Source: Phaffia rhodozyma (taxonomy: Eukaryota; Basidiomycota; Tremellomycetes; Cystofilobasidiales; Mrakiaceae). Taken from it: a DNA stretch of 64,000 bases. The translations under genes were made by a program, and so were the position numbers. The stretch spans positions 682,001 to 746,000 of the forward strand of contig JACGZH010000004.1 of the NCBI GenBank assembly GCA_014706385.1. The letters are read 5' to 3'. Under the pieces are notes generated by a model, which was given only the letters and a program-made list of their open reading frames with translations, searched no databases and was not told where the DNA came from. The stretch's first letter is position 1; each line of letters begins with the position of its first letter. Shown in pieces: positions 58,651 through 64,000 of this stretch.

Positions 58651-59409
58651 TACCTAAAAGTTCCTTTGTCCAACAGACATTATATGTACCTCCCCCTTTT
58701 TACTTCTTCACACTTCACTGTACATATTTCTCGACCTTCGTCAATAGCCTTATATGGACCGAATATATGTATCTCCGTTTAAACCAATACAAAAGAAGTG
58801 ACACAAAGAATTTGAATGAGGGGAAAAAAGAATACAAGATACAAAACAAAACAGAAGAGAACTAGATGGTTAGAGAAGAAAAGGTGAAGAACGGAAGGGG
58901 TAGGTAGGTGTTCCAGCGCAATAATAAAGACGATCATTGGATAAGGAACTCAATGTGTAGATTTTGCCGCATCTTATTGTCTAAAAGAGGAAAGAATAAA
59001 GAAAATAAAGAATGAGATGAATGATCGGAGAGTGATCCGATAGAGTGATCGAGGAAACAAAGATGCATAAATACATATATGATACAACGGGCAGGAAGGG
59101 AACAAAAAGAAAAGAAAAGAAAAGAGTGAATGGAAATTCCATGAGACGCTTAAATCCTGAAAAGTGAAGAAATCGGGGAGAAGAGAAACATATCTTCTCC
59201 ATGTATTCATTCAACTAGCCATGGATACATATGTGTACGTATTATCTCTGAGAATTGTATATATTCCGGCTTGATGAGCGTCACAAGTTGACCTTTAAGG
59301 TTGATCCTTCAGCCGGTCTACTCGCCTGCCTACCGAATTGCACTTGACTAGCACTATCCATCCCCCGAGGACTTGAGATCTCTTGGAAACTAGATGGCAG
59401 ACCTTATTG

Positions 59410-59450
59410 AAATATATTTAGAATATATTTAGAATATATATTTAGAATAG
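59410..59450 (+). repeat. TTTAGAATATA short tandem repeat
   Basis: Three imperfect AT-rich units of about 11 to 14 bases lie just upstream of the orphan gene's first ATG. Confidence 0.6.
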
Positions 59451-59472
59451 TTGACTTCAGTTACGTAAGCCA

Positions 59473-62153
59473 ATGATCAGTCAAAATAACCCTAACCTTC
59501 TCAAACATCAACACGGTCCCAGCCGACAAAGCAATACGACATCTCATCTTTCCTGCCTCCCGCCTGTTCTATCAAGAACCCTTGTCTCTCTTTTCTTGAG
59601 CGACACATACGGAAGAAGAATGAGACTAACACACACAAGCGCATTATGCGTTACTTTTTGCATTACTGGTGTGATAGATTCGTTTGACGAAGGAGACGAA
59701 CGCTGTACTCTTCATAACATCAGAATCATTCTCGCCGACCTGTTGGGGCTCGACCGAGGCGTGTTCACAGCGAAGCCTTGGAGAAAGTTCATCAAGGTAT
59801 ATGATCTGGATGCTCTCACTTTCTCTCTCCATCCCATCCTCTTGGAAGGATGTATTCAGTTTCTTTAGGGCTAGGAAAGGGCTGATCATTACTTTCTTAT
59901 TATCCCTTCGCTGTAGCGACGCGTGCTTATACATATGAAGGTGAGTCCCCTTTCACGAATCAGTCCTTAAAAGACAAAAGGAATCCAATCCAACTATTAT
60001 CTCTTATTCATATTCCGAACAACTTCAAGGCTCGTTTTGGGCTATGTTCACCACTTCAAACATCGTTCTCCCATCCCTATGTGCCGACAGAGACCTCACT
60101 GTGCACCCTGAATCCATCGGTTGGTTTCCCGTCCTTCCCGTCGTCTCTCGTCTTTACTCTTCAATCTAACAAAGTTTCGACTTATGCTGACTATATCTAT
60201 CTCGTTTTTTCGCTCCTATTCCGGGAGATAAATAGGAACCTGGATCTCCAGTCTCCAGACCATCGACCGACAGTCCTTCTATCGGGTCAGAACCAACTCC
60301 CGACCCATCAGATCGTTCCTTCCTTCTCGCCACGCCCTGTCGCGCCCGATCCTCTTCACTGACGGTACAGACCACCATCCCCTCGTGTTCACGCATCGTC
60401 AAAACCGAACCAATCCAAACGGACTCTGTTAACCCATCAGATCCCACGTCTAGCTGTCTCTCACATTCCGATATCCAGCAAGCCATTCAAAGGGCCAGAC
60501 GTTCAGAACCACGCGACCACGACCTAGACGCGTCAGTTCCTATAAAGAGAACAGAAGCTCGGGTACAGAACATCATCCTAGATGTTTGCAGGAGGATGGG
60601 GCAGATATACCCAGAGTTGACAATAAATAATACCGAAGAGGATTATGAAGGAGACGTGAAGGTGAAAATATCAGAGATCAAACGAGGGCTGGAGGGGTCC
60701 AATGAAGTCTCTGGAAGTGATCACGACTATGATAGCGATGACGGCGATGACAGCGAGGATGAAGGATACAAAGGAGATCACGGCCAAAACCGAACTTTCA
60801 GTCCCAGAAAAACGCGTTCAGACAAGAGGAAACTACAGGACATGTCGGTCTCGGAAGAACAAGACCGAAGAAGATTTATCAAGACACAATGGACATTGGA
60901 AACTGTACGCGTTGCCCTATCATTCCTTTCTACCTTCTACTTGTTCCATTTTGACCCATTAGCCCTATGGTGTGCTGACTTTCCTTGTGAAGGAGAGTTC
61001 GATCGTCTGGCTGACTGAAAATCGTTCTACTTTTGTTTTCCGTCGAGTAGCGTCCAAAGACTCGGACATGTACGACCCAAGAAGAGATTAGACAACTCAA
61101 ACGGCTCATACGTGAAGTAGGTGTCCGTAAGAACTGGGGAAGAGAGTTTAGAGGAAGAGAACTTGATGTATGTCTGAAAGAAAACATTTCTCTTCTACCA
61201 CCGCTTCATTTCTTACATTTATTTCTTTGTCTGTCTGATCGGTTGTGTCCGACCGACGCGTCAACGGGTTTCTCACTCTGTTCTCGATGGCTTTTCCCCA
61301 TTTTACAATAACCTCTAGTTCAAATGGCAACTCGGTTATCTTCAGACTATTATACATGGTGTCAAGACTCAGCAACCACCGTACACCGTCCAGATGTATC
61401 AAAAGCTCAGATCTTCTGAACTTTTAGCTCGGAAAGCTGAACATGTAGATACGCCGACAGAACTTGAAGGTAGTATTTTGAACAGATCGGCTAGTGAGTT
61501 GTCTCTGTCTTTAAGAGCGGGCCATGCTGGACCAGAAAAAGCGATGAACGTAAAGAGTTGGAGAGGGTGGAGATATATCATGGTGTATGTTTCTTGCTTC
61601 TTTCTCTTTTTCCCGTGCAAGATGAGCTCTGATCGTACTAACCATTTCGAATTCTTTGATCATAAGAGACGAGTACGTTCAGATCACTCGAGGTCTTCTC
61701 TCTTCCAACCAGGATCCGACCTCACCTCCTGTTCAACTGTTCTCTATCTCTCTTTCCTCTGTGTGCATTTTAGTGAGGGGAACGAACTCCCTGATGCTAT
61801 CTGGGAAGCACCTGTCCGTCCCTTTCTTTGATAACATGTGATCCTTCCCAACCATTTATCGCTTGCCGCTTACTGATCATCATCGGTTTGCATTGGTTTT
61901 TACCGCCGACCTTTGCCTTTGAAAATGAACTTACAGACAAAACAGATGAAGGTGAATTTTCCCTTACTTTCTCTTGTTATATACATGACAAGATTTTGAG
62001 GATGTACTCACCTCGTTTGTTCTCACTTTTCTGATATATAGGAGTAGGAGACGTAGATTGTAAAAAAGAGAGGAGGAGGTTGCTCAAGTTTCCTTCTGAA
62101 TTTCTCAGTGTTGGATTTCATGATTTTGAAGTGTTAAAGAAGAGTGGATTGTG
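59473..62153 (+). CDS. Orphan charged, probably nuclear protein
   Basis: A multi-exon gene without a family I recognise. An early exon carries VIDSFDEGDERCTLHNIRII, then LADLLGLDRGVFTAKPWRKF, weakly like a DEK C-terminal-type helical bundle. A segment SRPSTDSPSIGSEPTPDPS opens a long exon (to about 60905) with an acidic patch (DYDSDDGDDSEDEG) and basic runs (RKTRSDKRKL). Next are RPKTRTCTTQEEIRQLKRLI with EVGVRKNWGREFRGRELD (from about 61050), then FKWQLGYLQTIIHGVKTQQP. YVQITRGLLSSNQDPTSPPV and LEGNELPDAIWEAPV follow, and the last exon is VGDVDCKKERRRLLKFPSEF, stop at 62153. Exon phases agree from 60270 onward. The start and the exons between 59790 and 60060 do not close. The composition (alternating acidic and basic blocks) suits a chromatin or transcription protein; this is inference. 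Confidence 0.6.
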
Positions 62154-62269
62154 AATTTTAGACAAAAAAAAACTACATAGATCTCTTCAAAGCTACACCA
62201 AGTCTTGACCTCGCCTGATGTCAATCAACGTGTCCGAGTGCACGCTTCCACATAGCCTATCCTCTCTAT

Positions 62270-63301
62270 TTACTTTTTCGACCTTTTCTTGACAACCTGG
62301 TAACCCTTCTTCTTTGGTTGCTTCTCTGGCTGATAGAATGGGAACCTGAAACCACTGAGCAACATCCTAGCTCTGTTTTGAGCGCCCAACCCCCTTTGGT
62401 TGGTTATAAAGCTGATGTGCATGCCTGTCAACCTAGGATACACATCCAGACAAGCTTCAATCTGTGGGAAGAGAGCGAGTGCTGCCCGATCGAGTCCGAA
62501 TGTGACGACACCGGAGGTGGAAGATACGGATTCAGGCTCTTCCTTTGTCTTTAGTGGAAGCATCTTCACCCCTGGCCATTCTCTAATCCGAGGTAGGACA
62601 AACTCGGTGAGACTCTCTACAAATCGGTACATGTCGTCTCCTTTGAGAGTGATCTTTGCGCCGACAGGCATCCCCGCTCGGAGGGACCATGCGGCCGCTC
62701 CTTTTTTACCTCGAATGATTTCAACTCCCTGAGTGTCAACATCGTTCCCTGCGTTCTTGACCTGGCCGGTGATCGTCCTGAGAGAGTGAAGCGGTCCAAG
62801 CAAGGAAGCCTTCTTGCCGATAGATTCTCTGACAAACATGTTGATCGAAATTCTTTCCAGTCGTGGTATCGTGTATTCATCCACTCCGTGTCTCGTTGGG
62901 AGCAGACTCGATCGAGCTCCACCCGGTTGAGGGTGATGCCTATTTGCCGCAAACGGGTTAGTCGGATCTTTTTCGACCCACGACAGATTCGGTCGAGGCA
63001 GATCCGGATTGATAGCTATTCGATGAGAGTATGTTAGGTAGAGCAAGTCGTCCGTCAGGACGTTTTGGTAAAAGTCTTTCAATCTGTTCGACTCAATCGG
63101 TCCTTGGAAGATCTCGGGTAGAGGCGGTAGGGGGGTCTCGTCTTTCGGCGCCACGACGGTCGTCGCCGCCTTAGGTTTTGGTGTCCGAGCGGAGAGAGTG
63201 GGGGTAGTGCCAAAAGCTGCTCGGGAGAGGACGGGGAGAGAGGAGGATGATACAGAGGGAAGGAAGGAGGAGAGCGAGAGGGCCGAGCGACGGAAGGCCA
63301 T
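62270..63301 (-). CDS. MRPL7: Mitochondrial large-subunit ribosomal protein uL5m
   Basis: A single uninterrupted frame of 343 residues. The start at 63301 (MAFRRSALSLSSFLPSVSSS) gives a classic basic, Ser-rich mitochondrial presequence. An upstream in-frame Met adds a hydrophobic leader without merit. After a Pro/Lys linker come LKDFYQNVLTDDLLYLTYSH, the fungal uL5m entry. Then follow IPRLERISINMFVRE, the L5 core around SLRTITGQ, KGAAAWSLRAGMPVGAKITL, YRFVESLTEFVLPRIREW and MHISFITNQRGLGAQNRARM. The end is strongly basic (KKKGYQVVKKRSKK). uL5m sits in the central protuberance of the mitoribosome and is the yeast Mrpl7 counterpart. It is the only clearly intronless gene in this window. Confidence 0.93.
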   Translation of the reverse strand: MAFRRSALSLSSFLPSVSSSSLPVLSRAAFGTTPTLSARTPKPKAATTVVAPKDETPLPPLPEIFQGPIESNRLKDFYQNVLTDDLLYLTYSHRIAINPDLPRPNLSWVEKDPTNPFAANRHHPQPGGARSSLLPTRHGVDEYTIPRLERISINMFVRESIGKKASLLGPLHSLRTITGQVKNAGNDVDTQGVEIIRGKKGAAAWSLRAGMPVGAKITLKGDDMYRFVESLTEFVLPRIREWPGVKMLPLKTKEEPESVSSTSGVVTFGLDRAALALFPQIEACLDVYPRLTGMHISFITNQRGLGAQNRARMLLSGFRFPFYQPEKQPKKKGYQVVKKRSKK

Positions 63302-64000
63302 TGCTAGGATGAAGTAAGAGGCAAAGGAAAAGAGAGGGAACGAGAGACGGAGAGGGATGCAGCACAATCTGTATTGATGCCAAAGGTAGATGGAAATGCC
63401 AGTTAGCGAGCCGATCTGTCAAATGAGGCAATTCGGTTTCACCAGGAAAGAAATAAAACACTGAAGGAAACAGCAGACCCAAAAGGGTTTAGGAAAAAAG
63501 AAAAAGAAGAAAAGAAAAAGAGGTTTGATAGACCTCGAAGCGAGCGACAGAAACCAAGCGTTCTCGAGAGATCTATAAACCTCAAAGATGTAAACATACC
63601 TATGAGCGATCCACCAAGCGATGTGCTATGTATATGTATGTGTATGCCGCAGGTGAGTGAGAGCAGAGAACACAAAACACACCGACAGTCTGGGCTGGTT
63701 GATTTGCTTGTCGAGAGGGAAGAAGCGGACAATCAAGAGAACTCTGGGTGCTGGCCTGGTTACAAACTGATGGTTACGACATCTCACATCAGGCACAAGA
63801 TGGCTACGACGCTTAATTAGGTAAGCAAAGCCGAATCGGGTCCTCCCCTTGTTCCGTCTGCACGTACCTCGTTCCTTTCCCACAGCCTTTACTCCTTCAA
63901 CACCCATCGTCTCTTTCTTTCCTTCCTTCCTTCCTTTCTTCATCCCCATCTCACATCCAGGCCAACAAAGAGTACACCAGTTTATTTAGAAGAGAGACAG
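63302..64000. other. Right-edge region, no gene supported
   Basis: Promoter side of uL5m up to the window edge. It contains CT/GA-rich stretches at 63490-63530 and 63910-63940 (CTTTCCTTCC repeats). Open frames here are of low quality. A neighbouring gene may start beyond 64000. Confidence 0.45.

Larger units (their letters stand above)
56600..59472. other. 2.9-kb gene-poor region, TGCTT-rich
   Basis: This is the largest stretch without a supported gene. Open frames of up to 168 codons at 57613-58865 are translations of pyrimidine-rich, low-complexity DNA (Phe/Leu/Ser/Cys), with no domain. Between 57830 and 58650 the plus strand has TGCTT or TTGCTT every 10 to 25 bases and a GCACTC triplication at 57882-57899. 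An AT-rich TTTAGAATATA repeat lies at 59415-59450. It could hold a non-coding RNA or a long 5' leader, but nothing decides this. Confidence 0.45.

Noticed and set aside
57613..58865. Long plus-strand frames rich in Phe, Leu, Ser and Cys
   Set aside because: They are translations of pyrimidine-biased low-complexity DNA. They lack domains and overlap one another in several frames with equal quality.
1..64000. CRISPR arrays, transposons, viral genes or a biosynthetic cluster
   Set aside because: No direct-repeat arrays with spacers, no transposase or reverse-transcriptase motifs, no terminal repeats with target duplications and no clustered tailoring enzymes were seen. The content is that of an ordinary fungal chromosome.

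Overview
The window is nuclear DNA of an intron-rich, gene-dense basidiomycete fungus. Nearly every gene is cut by many short GT-AG introns of about 50 to 380 bases. The gene content is fungal: a Zn2Cys6/fungal_trans regulator, the fungal Sec12, Ulp2 and Ku70 set, and a DHA1-type transporter. Base composition is near 50% GC and coding starts are preceded by CT-rich tracts. The intron density and protein style suggest a tremellomycete yeast, perhaps close to Xanthophyllomyces/Phaffia, but that placement is inference. I see no virus, transposon, CRISPR array, rRNA gene or convincing tRNA gene.

Layout, left to right. A possible 3' fragment at 1-600 is followed by the complex I subunit NDUFA9 (+, 663-2931), an SGT1-type CS/SGS co-chaperone (+, 3315-4393), NC2-alpha/BUR6 (-, 4653-5595) and a small lysine-rich protein (+, 6306-6989). 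Then come a large Zn2Cys6 transcription factor (+, 7544-12447), a vWA-domain protein (+, 12795-14141), an MFS transporter (-, 14673-18034), a multi-pass membrane protein (+, about 18531-19713), SEC12 (-, 19925-22233) and a SNIP1/Pml1-like FHA splicing protein (+, 22448-23905). The middle holds cytosolic prolyl-tRNA synthetase (+, 24431-27857), a four-TM membrane protein (+, 28242-30003), a second vWA protein (+, 30429-33553), a Ulp2-type SUMO protease (-, 33972 to about 37676) and an Alr4036-type FMN-binding oxidase (+, 38235-39048). The right part holds uracil-DNA glycosylase (+, 39672/39720-41780), a membrane-anchored glutaredoxin-fold protein without its cysteines (+, 43040-44382), a large class 3 lipase (+, 45061-51021), Ku70 (-, about 51588-55374), an orphan membrane protein (-, 55647-56599), an orphan acidic/basic protein (+, about 59473-62153) and mitochondrial uL5 (-, 62270-63301).

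This is an ordinary chromosome segment, not an island or a single pathway. Genes for mitochondria, secretion, translation, transcription and genome maintenance (UNG, Ku70, Ulp2, NC2) are interleaved. I see no wholly new system. The most notable signals are structural. NC2-alpha carries a 6-nt microexon, and a 14-nt microexon encodes the PYH of the UNG catalytic motif. A perfect inverted pair of ACGCGT boxes lies in the Ku70 upstream region, and the glutaredoxin-fold protein has lost its active-site cysteines. A degenerate TGCTT-type sequence recurs in two long non-coding gaps. Exon boundaries given below were worked out by hand from splice motifs, reading phase and family similarity. Where I could not close a chain of exons, I say so.
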